A stretch of DNA of 64,000 nucleotides, from NCBI GenBank assembly GCA_945883115.1, contig CAMCXA010000003.1, positions 26,266-90,265 of the forward strand. Direction: 5' to 3'. The notes under the pieces were generated by a model that worked only from the letters and a program-made list of their open reading frames with translations, was not told the origin of the DNA and did not search any database. Made by a program: the position numbers and the translations under genes. Numbering within the stretch: the first letter of the stretch is position 1; every line of letters begins with the position of its first letter. The DNA is from Alsobacter soli. Its GTDB lineage: Bacteria > Pseudomonadota > Alphaproteobacteria > Rhizobiales > Beijerinckiaceae. Positions 52,955 through 61,509 of this stretch are shown one piece after another.

Positions 52955-54475
52955 ATGACACAGTCTGTATCAGCGGAAGCACGTGCAATTCTCTCTCGTC
53001 TCGGTGTTCCGCAGTCCGTGTTCAAGAGTGGCGGCATGCCCGCGCGGTCGCCGATTACTGGCGAAGTGATGGTCGAACTGGCTTCCCATTCTGCAACTGA
53101 CGCGGCTGCGGCAATCGGTCGTGCAGATGCGGCATTCAAGGAATGGCGCAAGGTTCCGGCGCCGCGCCGTGGCGAACTCGTGCGCCTGCTTGGCGAAGAG
53201 CTGCGCGCTGCCAAGGATGATCTCGGCCGCCTTGTGACACTTGAAGTCGGCAAGGTCACGTCCGAGGGCTTGGGCGAAGTGCAGGAGATGATCGACATTT
53301 GCGATTACGCCGTTGGCCTTTCCCGCCAGCTTTTCGGCTTGACGATTGCAACCGAGCGCCCGGCGCATCGCATGATGGAAACATGGCATCCGCTCGGCGT
53401 TTGCGGTGTGATCTCGGCGTTCAATTTTCCGGTGGCTGTCTGGTCATGGAACGCGGCTTTGGCCTTTGTCTGCGGCGATAGCGTGGTGTGGAAGCCTTCT
53501 GAGAAAACGGTTCTCACCGCTCTGGCAACCCAGGCGATTTTGAAGCGCGCTGTCGACCGTTTTGGCGATGTGCCCGATGGTCTGCTTGAAGTTCTCGTTG
53601 GCGGACGCGAGGTCGGCGATGCGCTGGTGTCCGATCACCGCGTACCGGTTGTCTCTGCAACAGGCTCGACGGCAATGGGGCGGCAAGTTGCGCCGAAGCT
53701 GGCCGCGCGTTTTGCCCGTGCTATTCTGGAGCTCGGTGGCAACAACGCCGCCATCGTTGCGCCTTCCGCTGATCTGGATATCACGCTGCGCGGCGTCGCC
53801 TTTGCAGCAATGGGAACGGCGGGTCAGCGCTGCACGACATTGCGCCGCTTGATTGTTCATGAGAGCATTTATGATGCCTTCGTTCCGAAACTCCGCGCTG
53901 TCTATGGCAGCGTGAAAGTGGGTGATCCGCGCGAGGCTGGCGTGCTGGTCGGGCCGCTGGTCGACAAGGCCGCCTTTGACGGCATGGAAAAGGCGCTTGC
54001 TGAAGCCAAGGCAGTGGGTGGCACCATTACCGGTGGGGCTCGCGTTTCGGTTGGTGGTCATTCTGATGCCTATTATGCCGCCCCTGCGCTCGTCGAAATG
54101 CCCGCCCATGTCGACCCCGTGACCCGCGAGACCTTCGCACCCATTCTCTATGTGATGAAATACAAGACATTCGAGGAAGCGGTGGCCATGCAAAATGCAG
54201 TCGGCGCAGGGCTTTCCTCGTCGCTCTTTACCCTTGATATGCGCGAGGCCGAGCGGTTTGTGTCGGATGAAGGTTCTGATTGTGGTATCGCCAATGTGAA
54301 TATAGGTCCGTCCGGTGCAGAAATCGGCGGGGCGTTCGGCGGCGAAAAGGAAACGGGTGGCGGCCGCGAGGCGGGCTCTGACGCTTGGAAAGCCTATATG
54401 CGTCGTGCCACGAATACGATCAATTACGGCACAACGCTCCCGCTCGCGCAGGGCGTGAGCTTCGATATCGGATAG
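52955..54475 (+). CDS. L-aminoadipate-semialdehyde dehydrogenase (ALDH7 type)
   Basis: Aldehyde dehydrogenase of 506 residues oxidising aminoadipate semialdehyde (in equilibrium with piperideine-6-carboxylate) to 2-aminoadipate. Landmarks are ISAFNFPVAVWSWNAALA, catalytic Glu259 in LELGGNNA, catalytic Cys293 in GQRCTTLRR, and the ALDH7-type GGAFGGEKETGGGREAGSD near the C-terminus. ATG 52955 with AGAGGG upstream matches the family N-terminus; further upstream codons do not. Downstream genes for glutaryl-CoA dehydrogenase and a CoA-transferase fit a lysine to glutaryl-CoA route. Confidence 0.88.
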   Translation: MTQSVSAEARAILSRLGVPQSVFKSGGMPARSPITGEVMVELASHSATDAAAAIGRADAAFKEWRKVPAPRRGELVRLLGEELRAAKDDLGRLVTLEVGKVTSEGLGEVQEMIDICDYAVGLSRQLFGLTIATERPAHRMMETWHPLGVCGVISAFNFPVAVWSWNAALAFVCGDSVVWKPSEKTVLTALATQAILKRAVDRFGDVPDGLLEVLVGGREVGDALVSDHRVPVVSATGSTAMGRQVAPKLAARFARAILELGGNNAAIVAPSADLDITLRGVAFAAMGTAGQRCTTLRRLIVHESIYDAFVPKLRAVYGSVKVGDPREAGVLVGPLVDKAAFDGMEKALAEAKAVGGTITGGARVSVGGHSDAYYAAPALVEMPAHVDPVTRETFAPILYVMKYKTFEEAVAMQNAVGAGLSSSLFTLDMREAERFVSDEGSDCGIANVNIGPSGAEIGGAFGGEKETGGGREAGSDAWKAYMRRATNTINYGTTLPLAQGVSFDIG

Positions 54476-54485
54476 GACAGCCAAC

Positions 54486-55283
54486 ATGACCATTCGGATT
54501 ATTGTCGCCGGGGCGACGGGCTGGACCGGAAGCGCAGTTGCAAAAGGTGTTCTGGACGCAGACGACATGGTGCTTGTCGGCGCGGTATCACGCGCGGCGG
54601 CCGGTAAGGATGTTGGTGAGGTTCTGGGCCGTGATCCGACGGGTGTTCTTGTTTCCGCCTCCCTTGAGGATGCGCTGAAAACACCCTGCGATGTCATCAT
54701 CGATTACACCAAGCCGCATGTCGTCAAAGGCCATGCCATGACGGCGATTGCGCACAAAACCGCACTTGTGATCGGGACATCGGGACTGACCGCTGATGAT
54801 TTTGCCGAAATAGACGCGGCTGCACAGGCGAAGGGCGTCAGTGTCTTTGCGTCCGGTAATTACTCCGTGACAGCCGTCCTGATGACAAAATTCGCGCTAA
54901 TGGCAGCCAAATATGTCGCTGATGTCGAGGTGATTGATTACGCGTCGGCCAAGAAGCCCGACACGCCATCGGGCACAGGGCGCGAATTGGCGGAACGCCT
55001 TTCAGCCGTTCGACTACCCTCGAACGCCAAGCCGGTCAATGAGTTGACAGGTGCGCCCGGCACGCGGGGCGCGACCATTGGCTCGGTTCAGGTGCATTCG
55101 ATCCGGATGCCAGGCTATCTTCTGTCATGCGAGGCGGTTTTCGGGGCGCCCGATGAGCGCCTTGTCATTCGCCATGATGCAGGAACATCCGCCGCCCCCT
55201 ATGTTGGTGGAACTTTGCTTGCCGTTCGCCGCGTCCGCGAGGTCAAAGGCCTGCGCCGCGGTCTCGACCAGTTGCTTGATTAA
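54486..55283 (+). CDS. DapB-like reductase without the catalytic histidines
   Basis: NAD(P)-dependent reductase of 265 residues with the fold of dihydrodipicolinate reductase. The nucleotide loop is [10 protein letters not shown] where DapB has GAGGRMG, and the DapB-type C-terminal half is retained ([20 protein letters not shown]). The DapB active-site block AHHRHKVDAPSGT reads [12 protein letters not shown] here (153-164): both His are replaced, while the Lys is kept at 157. It starts 10 bases after the dehydrogenase gene and 11 before glutaryl-CoA dehydrogenase. I infer reduction of another cyclic imine or a related compound in lysine catabolism, not DAP synthesis; the biosynthetic dapB should be elsewhere. 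Confidence 0.78.
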   Translation: MTIRIIVAGATGWTGSAVAKGVLDADDMVLVGAVSRAAAGKDVGEVLGRDPTGVLVSASLEDALKTPCDVIIDYTKPHVVKGHAMTAIAHKTALVIGTSGLTADDFAEIDAAAQAKGVSVFASGNYSVTAVLMTKFALMAAKYVADVEVIDYASAKKPDTPSGTGRELAERLSAVRLPSNAKPVNELTGAPGTRGATIGSVQVHSIRMPGYLLSCEAVFGAPDERLVIRHDAGTSAAPYVGGTLLAVRRVREVKGLRRGLDQLLD

Positions 55284-55294
55284 GGGAGTTTTTC

Positions 55295-56494
55295 ATGTCT
55301 ACGACATCGCACAAGCCTGCCCCGTTCCAGTGGGACGATCCGTTCCTGCTTGACGAGCAATTGACCGAAGACGAACGTATGATCCGCGATACGGCCCGCG
55401 ATTTCGCGCAGGAAAAACTCCTGCCGCGCATTGTCAAAGCCTATGCGAATGAAACAACAGAGCGCGGCATTTTCAATGAAATGGGCGCGATAGGTCTTTT
55501 GGGTGTGACATTGCCCGAAGAGTATGGTTGCGCCAACGCAAGTTATGTCTCCTATGGCCTCGTTGCCCGCGAGGTTGAGCGCGTTGACTCAGGCTATCGC
55601 TCGATGATGAGCGTTCAGACGTCGCTCGTCATGTATCCGATCTACGCCTATGGCAGCGATGCCCAGCGCAAGAAATATTTGCCGAAACTCGCCACGGGCG
55701 AGTGGATCGGCTGCTTCGGCCTCACCGAGCCTGATGCAGGGTCCGATCCGGCGGGCATGAAAACCCGCGTCGAGAAGGTGGCTGACGGCTACAAGCTCAA
55801 TGGCGCGAAAATGTGGATTTCGAATTCGCCTATCGCCGACGTGTTCATCGTCTGGGCAAAGTCCGCCGCGCACAATAATGACATTCGCGGTTTCATTCTT
55901 GAAAAGGGCATGAAAGGTCTTTCTGCCCCCAAGATTGAAGGCAAACTGTCGTTGCGCGCATCGATCACAGGTGAAATCGTGATGGAAGACGTGATTGTTG
56001 GCGAAGAGCATTTGTTGCCGAATGTTTCCGGATTGAAAGGCCCGTTTGGCTGTCTTAATCGCGCTCGCTACGGCATTTCGTGGGGCGTTCTCGGGGCAGC
56101 TGAAGATTGCATGCACCGTGCCCGTCAATATACGCTGGATCGCGTGCAATTCGGCAAGCCATTGGCCCAGACACAGCTGATCCAGAAGAAACTCGCCGAT
56201 GCGATGACCGAAATTGCGCTCGGCCTGCAAGGCTCGCTGCGCGTGGGTCGTTTGATGGATGAGGGCAAGATGGCCCCCGAGATGATCTCGATTGTGAAAC
56301 GCAATAATTGCGGCAAGGCGCTCGATATTGCGCGCGCCGCCCGCGATATGCATGGCGGGAACGGTATCAGCCAGGAATACCACGTCATGCGCCATGCCCA
56401 GAACCTCGAAACGGTGAACACCTATGAGGGGACGCATGATGTACACGCGCTCATCCTCGGGCGTGCGATCACGGGGCTTCAGGCGTTTTTCTAA
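55295..56494 (+). CDS. gcdH: Glutaryl-CoA dehydrogenase
   Basis: Acyl-CoA dehydrogenase of 399 residues that oxidises and decarboxylates glutaryl-CoA to crotonyl-CoA with FAD. Recognisable glutaryl-specific blocks are [56 protein letters not shown] and [19 protein letters not shown]. The catalytic base is Glu378 in [13 protein letters not shown]. It closes the lysine/tryptophan degradation route that ends at crotonyl-CoA and fits the preceding ALDH7 gene. A REP-like repeat follows its stop. Confidence 0.93.
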   Translation: MSTTSHKPAPFQWDDPFLLDEQLTEDERMIRDTARDFAQEKLLPRIVKAYANETTERGIFNEMGAIGLLGVTLPEEYGCANASYVSYGLVAREVERVDSGYRSMMSVQTSLVMYPIYAYGSDAQRKKYLPKLATGEWIGCFGLTEPDAGSDPAGMKTRVEKVADGYKLNGAKMWISNSPIADVFIVWAKSAAHNNDIRGFILEKGMKGLSAPKIEGKLSLRASITGEIVMEDVIVGEEHLLPNVSGLKGPFGCLNRARYGISWGVLGAAEDCMHRARQYTLDRVQFGKPLAQTQLIQKKLADAMTEIALGLQGSLRVGRLMDEGKMAPEMISIVKRNNCGKALDIARAARDMHGGNGISQEYHVMRHAQNLETVNTYEGTHDVHALILGRAITGLQAFF

Positions 56495-56505
56495 ATCTTT
56501 CAACC

Positions 56506-56590
56506 GTCATTACGAGGAGCGAAAGCAACGAAGCAATCCAGGTTCTTTTCGATCATCAACTGGATTGCGTCGCTTCGCTCGCAATGACGG
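56506..56590. repeat. REP/MITE-like palindromic repeat
   Basis: Left arm starts CCGTCATTACGAGGAGCGAA (56506) and right arm ends GCAATGACGG (56590). They are imperfect inverted copies of about 31-39 bases around a 17-base centre. The core TCATTGCGAGCGAAGC is a type found as dispersed repeats in many proteobacteria. It lies between gcdH and the CoA-transferase gene and could fold in the mRNA. Only one copy is in this window. Confidence 0.7.
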
Positions 56591-56617
56591 ACATCAAATT
56601 TCCCTTTGGAAGCGGCC

Positions 56618-57799
56618 ATGTCCTCACCCAAACCCCTTTCCGGCATCCGCGTTCTCGAACTCGCCCGCATTCTGGCGGGGCCGTGGATCGGCCAGACTCT
56701 GGCGGATCTCGGTGCGGATGTCGTGAAAGTGGAACGCCCGGGATCGGGCGATGATACGCGAACATGGGGGCCGCCCTTTGTTGCAGCCGCTGATGGCGGA
56801 GATCTCTCAGCCGCCTATTTCCATGCGTGCAATCGCGGAAAGCGCTCGATTGCGGTTGATTTCGAAACGCCGGAAGGTCAGGCGACGATCCGGTGGCTTG
56901 CGGCCCACGCCGATGTGCTGATCGAGAATTTCAAGGTCGGCGGTCTCAAAAAGTATGGCCTCGATTATGAAAGCCTCAAAGCGGTCAATCCGCGTCTGGT
57001 CTATTGTTCGGTCACCGGTTTTGGCCAGAGCGGACCTTATGCCGAGCGTGCAGGCTATGATTTCATGATCCAGGCGATGGGCGGCATCATGGATTTGACC
57101 GGCGCGCCGGATGGCGAACCGCAAAAGATCGGCGTTGCCTTTGCCGATATTTTCACCGGCGTTTATGGCGTGATCGGCATTCAGGCGGCGCTGCGGCAGC
57201 GGGACATGACAGGGCAGGGCGCCCATATCGATATGGCCCTGCTCGACACGCAGGTGAGCGTATTGTCCAATCAGGCGCTGAATTATCTCGTTTCAGGCAA
57301 AGTGCCGACGAGACTTGGCAATGCGCATCCCAATATTGTGCCGTATCAGGTCTTTCCGGTGTCCGACGGCCACATTGTGATCGCGGTGGGAAATGACGGG
57401 CAGTTCAGAAAACTCTGTCAGGTTTTGGGAGAACCTGCGCTCGCGGATAATCCCGATTATGCGACGAACCCGCTGCGCGTTAAGCATCGTGCGCCGCTTT
57501 GTGCGCGGGTGGCCGGGTTAACAGCAGCGTTGACGCGGGATGAATTGCTCACGGCCCTTGAGGGAGCCGGTGTTCCTGCCGGGCCGATCAATACGGTGGC
57601 CGATGTTTTTGCGGACAAGCAGGTGATTGCGCGCGGGATGCGGATTGATCTGGTTAATCCGGACGCGGCGCTTGGCAGCGTGCCGAGTGTGCGCTCTCCG
57701 ATCATGATTGACGGCGCGCCCATGGTGGCGGATCGCCCGTCGCCGCGTTTGGGTGCCGATACCGAAGCGGTATTGTCCGATCCGGACTGGGTCGGCTGA
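56618..57799 (+). CDS. CaiB/BaiF-family CoA-transferase
   Basis: Family III CoA-transferase of 393 residues. The start LSGIRVLELARILAGPWIGQ, the ADVVKVERPGSGDDTR block with KxE, and YDFMIQAMGGIMDLTG are characteristic. The catalytic Asp is in GAHIDMALLDTQVSVLSN. Next to glutaryl-CoA dehydrogenase, the likely reaction is transfer of CoA from succinyl-CoA to glutarate, as for the SUGCT homologue in animals; this is inferred. ATG 56618 with GGAAGCGG upstream is used. The next gene overlaps its stop by one base. Confidence 0.86.
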   Translation: MSSPKPLSGIRVLELARILAGPWIGQTLADLGADVVKVERPGSGDDTRTWGPPFVAAADGGDLSAAYFHACNRGKRSIAVDFETPEGQATIRWLAAHADVLIENFKVGGLKKYGLDYESLKAVNPRLVYCSVTGFGQSGPYAERAGYDFMIQAMGGIMDLTGAPDGEPQKIGVAFADIFTGVYGVIGIQAALRQRDMTGQGAHIDMALLDTQVSVLSNQALNYLVSGKVPTRLGNAHPNIVPYQVFPVSDGHIVIAVGNDGQFRKLCQVLGEPALADNPDYATNPLRVKHRAPLCARVAGLTAALTRDELLTALEGAGVPAGPINTVADVFADKQVIARGMRIDLVNPDAALGSVPSVRSPIMIDGAPMVADRPSPRLGADTEAVLSDPDWVG

Positions 57800-58584
57800 T
57801 GGAATTTGGTCTCGAAACGCTTGCACTGCTCTCGCTTGTAGCTTTTGCTGCCGGATTTGTCGACGCGATTGCGGGCGGTGGCGGTCTGTTGACTGTTCCC
57901 GTGCTCATGCTGGCCGGATTTGATCCGGTGACCGCCGTTGCCACGAACAAGGTGCAGGGGACGACGTCAATCATCTCGTCGCTCTATACCTACCATCGCG
58001 CCGGTCTCGTTGAATGGCGGGCGGGCTTGCCCCTAGCGATTGCCGCGTTCGCGTGCGGAATTTTGGGTGCTCTCTCGATCCATTATCTGTCCCGCGAGGT
58101 GCTATCCGCGCTGATGCCGGTTTTGTTGATTGCGGTCGCCGCGTATTTCGGGCTTTCCCGCAGCATGGGCGATGCCGACTCACGACGGCGTATGCCGTAT
58201 TGGCTGTTTGTGCTCGTGCCCATCCCGTTGATTGCGTTTTATGACGGGTTTCTTGGACCCGGAGCAGGTTCATTCTACACGCTCGCCCTCGTCACGCTTC
58301 AGGGCTATGGCCTCCGCAGAGCGACGGCAGGAGCAAAAATCGGGAACGGGGCGAGTAATTTGGGCTCCTTGCTGCTCTATTCGCTCACCGGTGCTGTTGT
58401 TTGGTCCGTGGGTATTGCCATGGGGATGAGTTCGATCCTCGGAGCGCAAGTCGGATCGAGACTAGCCGTCGGTCTCGGTGCACGCCTGATCCGCCCGTTG
58501 ATCGTGCTGGTGTGTTGCGCAGTCGCCGTCAAACTCTTGCTCGACCCGAGCAATCAGCTACGTTTATTTCTGGTTGGCGGGTGA
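57799..58584 (+). CDS. TSUP-family (TauE/SafE) membrane transporter
   Basis: Membrane protein of 261 residues with about eight hydrophobic segments. The TSUP repeat FVDAIAGGGGLLTVPVLML with FDPVTAVATNKVQGT occurs near the start, and a second copy, YDGFLGPGAGSFY, follows after mid-protein. Family members export or import sulfonates, sulfite and organic acids. The one-base overlap with the CoA-transferase gene suggests co-expression, so it may move a pathway acid, but the family also occurs in random contexts. No substrate can be named. Confidence 0.83.
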   Translation: MEFGLETLALLSLVAFAAGFVDAIAGGGGLLTVPVLMLAGFDPVTAVATNKVQGTTSIISSLYTYHRAGLVEWRAGLPLAIAAFACGILGALSIHYLSREVLSALMPVLLIAVAAYFGLSRSMGDADSRRRMPYWLFVLVPIPLIAFYDGFLGPGAGSFYTLALVTLQGYGLRRATAGAKIGNGASNLGSLLLYSLTGAVVWSVGIAMGMSSILGAQVGSRLAVGLGARLIRPLIVLVCCAVAVKLLLDPSNQLRLFLVGG

Positions 58585-58601
58585 TCTTGGCTCAACCGAG
58601 A

Positions 58602-58630
58602 TTGACGGGGTTAACGAGAGCGGCTATGAA
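58602..58630 (+). promoter_or_regulatory. Candidate promoter of rpsT
   Basis: TTGACG (58602-58607) and TATGAA (58625-58630) with a 17-base spacer stand 110 bases upstream of rpsT. Both elements and spacing fit a housekeeping sigma promoter. Confidence 0.6.
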
Positions 58631-58739
58631 CCCCTCAACAAGTCGGGCCGGAGTGTTTTCGGAACGTCTTACCTTTTTTCAAACAGCTAATCGGTGATCG
58701 TTCCGGTTGACCCGGATTTTGACGCCCGAAGGATAAGAG

Positions 58740-59006
58740 ATGGCAAATACCGCATCGGCCAAAAAGGCAGCCCGTAGAAATGAGCGCCGCACGGCCGTCA
58801 ACCGCAGCCGCCGTTCACGGATGCGGACATTCGTTCGTAAAATCGAAGAGGCGTTGGCTGCTGGTGACAAGTCGGCTGCGACAGAGGCCTTCAAGACCGC
58901 TGAGCCGGAATTGATGAAAGCTGCCCAGAAGGGCATCATTCACAAGAACACGGCAGCGCGGAAGGTTTCCCGCCTCGCCAAGGCCGTTAAAGCGCTCGGC
59001 GCCTGA
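58740..59006 (+). CDS. rpsT: 30S ribosomal protein S20
   Basis: Basic protein of 88 residues that binds 16S rRNA early in assembly of the small subunit. The start [20 protein letters not shown] and the helices ending in [19 protein letters not shown] are standard. GGATAAGAG precedes the ATG. rpsT directly before dnaA is the arrangement of many Hyphomicrobiales. A terminator follows, so the two are separate transcripts. Confidence 0.97.
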   Translation: MANTASAKKAARRNERRTAVNRSRRSRMRTFVRKIEEALAAGDKSAATEAFKTAEPELMKAAQKGIIHKNTAARKVSRLAKAVKALGA

Positions 59007-59032
59007 ATAGGCAAGCTTTTTGACTAGAATTT

Positions 59033-59060
59033 AAAGCCCCGCTTTGTCGGGGCTTTTTTA
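59033..59060 (+). terminator. Terminator of rpsT
   Basis: AAAGCCCC (59033-59040) pairs with GGGGCTTT (59049-59056) around an 8-base loop, and T residues continue to 59059. Confidence 0.88.
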
Positions 59061-59858
59061 TTTGACCCTTTTTCACGTTGATGAAAAAGGGTGTCATATT
59101 TTTTTCACTTTCTGGCAAATTCAGCTTGACATAAATTTCCGGAAACGGCGCGTTTTCAACGCCAGGAACAAAAAAATGTGATCAAAAATTCGTTATACTT
59201 ATCAATAGCTTATAGTGTAAGAATAGAAAATGAGGGCAAGATTTTCGGTTTCTGCAGTCGAATGAAAAGGTCCGAAAAAAAAGTTTATTTTTTTTCAAAA
59301 AAAATATGGTTAAGAAAAAGTGAATAGGGCCAATGCGTTGGCTGACTCAAGCTTGGCCGAGATCTCTGAAAGTGTGCTAATTGTGCGTAAAATGCTATCG
59401 TAGGTTGTAGTTGTGGCGTTGCGCGTGTTTCGGGCCGTGTGTAAGGTTCTGTCGCTGAGGCGCTGCGCCGACAAGGTTTTCTGAAATCTTGAAAGAGTGA
59501 AATTCTCATTTTTTGAGACATAGGATAATATTGTTTAAGTATTTAGCGTCTTCAGTGTAAAATATAGAGAATTGAATATTGCTGTTATCAATTTCAAGTT
59601 TCTATAAATTCGAATATCTTTTGATAGGCTTTGTTCTAAAATTTGCCTGTTGAAATTAATAGCGCATATATCGCGGAATGGGGTTTGTGATGTTGTTGGA
59701 ATATCAAATGTTTTTGAGAATGTTTCAGGCCACGGATTTTTTGTTTGTCGCTTGTGAACTTCCGTGCTCCCATCACTTTGTCTGCGCAATCAATTCGGGC
59801 CGGGTGTCCTGATTTTTTCTTCGTATCGAATTATTCTGTTTTTGGTTGAGCACCCCAC
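59061..59858. other. Long AT-rich region upstream of dnaA
   Basis: About 800 bases without a convincing gene. Base composition drops sharply compared with the coding sequence on either side, with runs such as TTTTTTTT near 59290. I found no TTATCCACA-type DnaA box. A GANTC site (the CcrM methylation target that affects dnaA expression in Caulobacter) lies at 59344-59348 and another at 59867-59871, just inside dnaA. It is best read as the dnaA promoter and leader; chromosome origins in this order usually lie near hemE. Confidence 0.55.
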
Positions 59859-61346
59859 ATGTTTTTGAATCCTACCCCAGATGCACAACAATCTTCCGGT
59901 GCCTTGTCCGGCGAGAAAACCGGCCTTCACCGCGAGGCTTGGGAGCGTGTGATGCGTCGGCTTCGTGCCGAACTCGGGGATGATGTGTTTTCGAGCTGGT
60001 TCGGGCGGCTTGAGCTTGTCGATCTGGCTGGCGATGTTGCCCATTTGACAGTTCCGACCCGGTTTTTGAAGAGCTGGATCCAGTCGCATTACATTGAACG
60101 TGTTCTGGCGTTGCTTACTGAGGAATTTTCGACCGTTGGTCGGATAGATCTGGCTGTGCGGGGAACAACAAGCCGGATGTCGGCCCGTGCAGGTTCGAAG
60201 CCGCAGGTGGATAGTACAGCACCGCAACGTGCAACTTCTGACCGCCCTCCGCAGACGGCGGCTCAGGAGCTTGAGGCGCGCGCCGTTCATGACGCCGATC
60301 CTTTGTCGGGCGCACCCCTCGATCGACGCCTGAATTTCGGCAATTTTCTCGTCGGGAAGACAAACGCGCTTGCCCATGCAGCGGCCGAACGTATTGCGCA
60401 CGCCGAGCCTGGTGCCTCGCCGCTCTATAATCCGCTCTATGTCCACTCGGCAGTCGGTTTGGGAAAAACCCATCTACTCCACGCCATTGCCCATTCGGTC
60501 GCAGCGTCGGGCCGTCGTGTTTTGTATTTGACTGCTGACCGTTTTATGTACGGGTTTGTGTCGGCGCTAAAAGCCCAAACCGCCCTGAATTTCAAGGAAC
60601 GACTGCGTGCGATTGATCTTCTGGTCATCGATGATGTCCAGTTTCTGCAAGGCAAGTCGATCCAGCAGGAATTCTGCCACACGCTCAACGCGTTAGTGGA
60701 TGCGGGACGGCAGGTCGTGATTGCTGCCGATCGCCCGCCGTCCGATCTCGAAACGCTGGACGAGCGCGTTCGGTCGCGTCTTGCCGGCGGTCTTGCGGTT
60801 GAAATGGGCCCGCTGGACGAGGCTTTACGGGTTAAAATTCTCGAGGCCCGGATTGCTGTCGCCAAAATTCACCAACCCGGTTTCGACGTTAGCCCGACAG
60901 TGATCAGCTATGTTGCAAAAACGGTCGTTTCAAATGGTCGTGATCTGGATGGCGCCGTCAACCGCCTGCTGGCCCATACGACATTGACCGGTGCACCCCT
61001 GAATATCGAAGCCGCCGAAGTCGCAATCCGCGATCTCGTCCGCAATCGCGATCCGAAAAAGGTCAAGATTGAAGACATCCAGAAGCTTGTTGCGACACAT
61101 TTCAATGTCAGCCGCGCCGATATTCTCTCCTCGCGCCGGTCCGCTGGTGTCGTCAAGCCGCGCCAGATTGCGATGTATCTCGCAAAGGTCCTGACGCTCC
61201 GGTCACTGCCGGAAATCGGTCGGCGTTTTGGCGGGCGCGATCACACGACAGTCTTGCATGCGGTGCGTAAAATCGAAGGTGCCGTGATCGCGGATGTGAC
61301 GTTGCGCGAGGATGTCGAGCTTTTGAAGCGGATGCTGCAAGACTAA
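59859..61346 (+). CDS. dnaA: Chromosomal replication initiator DnaA
   Basis: AAA+ initiator of 495 residues that binds oriC boxes and loads DnaB. Domain I is at about 25-95 (WERVMRRLRAELGDDVFSSW), a variable linker runs to about 150, and the ATPase core follows with Walker A SAVGLGKTH (near 200-207; GGVGLGKT is more common), Walker B LLVIDDVQFLQ (near 256), and sensor residues in VRSRLAGGLAVEM. The C-terminal DNA-binding signature is GGRDHTTVLHAVRKIE near 460. ATG 59859 gives a typical N-terminus. Confidence 0.96.
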   Translation: MFLNPTPDAQQSSGALSGEKTGLHREAWERVMRRLRAELGDDVFSSWFGRLELVDLAGDVAHLTVPTRFLKSWIQSHYIERVLALLTEEFSTVGRIDLAVRGTTSRMSARAGSKPQVDSTAPQRATSDRPPQTAAQELEARAVHDADPLSGAPLDRRLNFGNFLVGKTNALAHAAAERIAHAEPGASPLYNPLYVHSAVGLGKTHLLHAIAHSVAASGRRVLYLTADRFMYGFVSALKAQTALNFKERLRAIDLLVIDDVQFLQGKSIQQEFCHTLNALVDAGRQVVIAADRPPSDLETLDERVRSRLAGGLAVEMGPLDEALRVKILEARIAVAKIHQPGFDVSPTVISYVAKTVVSNGRDLDGAVNRLLAHTTLTGAPLNIEAAEVAIRDLVRNRDPKKVKIEDIQKLVATHFNVSRADILSSRRSAGVVKPRQIAMYLAKVLTLRSLPEIGRRFGGRDHTTVLHAVRKIEGAVIADVTLREDVELLKRMLQD

Positions 61347-61509
61347 AACTCCCGCATACTAACAAATCCTGTGAATCGGGTTCGTTGAGCGCCATTGTCT
61401 CGCGCTTCGGCCTTGCCTTTCGGGCCTATGCTTGCGATTGTCGCGTCCCCGCTGGCCAAGCATCAGGATTGGCCGGTCATCCATTTTCTTAACCGTTGCA
61501 AGGTTCGTC

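Noticed and set aside
53444..54700. Long open frame (418 codons) on the minus strand
   Set aside because: Antisense to the aminoadipate-semialdehyde dehydrogenase and DapB-like genes, with no recognisable domain and no ribosome-binding site.
59535..59789. Possible 84-codon gene upstream of dnaA on the minus strand
   Set aside because: It lies in AT-rich DNA, has no plausible initiation signal, and resembles no protein I know.
59061..59858. oriC
   Set aside because: Position next to dnaA is suggestive, but no DnaA-box cluster is visible and origins in Hyphomicrobiales usually lie near hemE.
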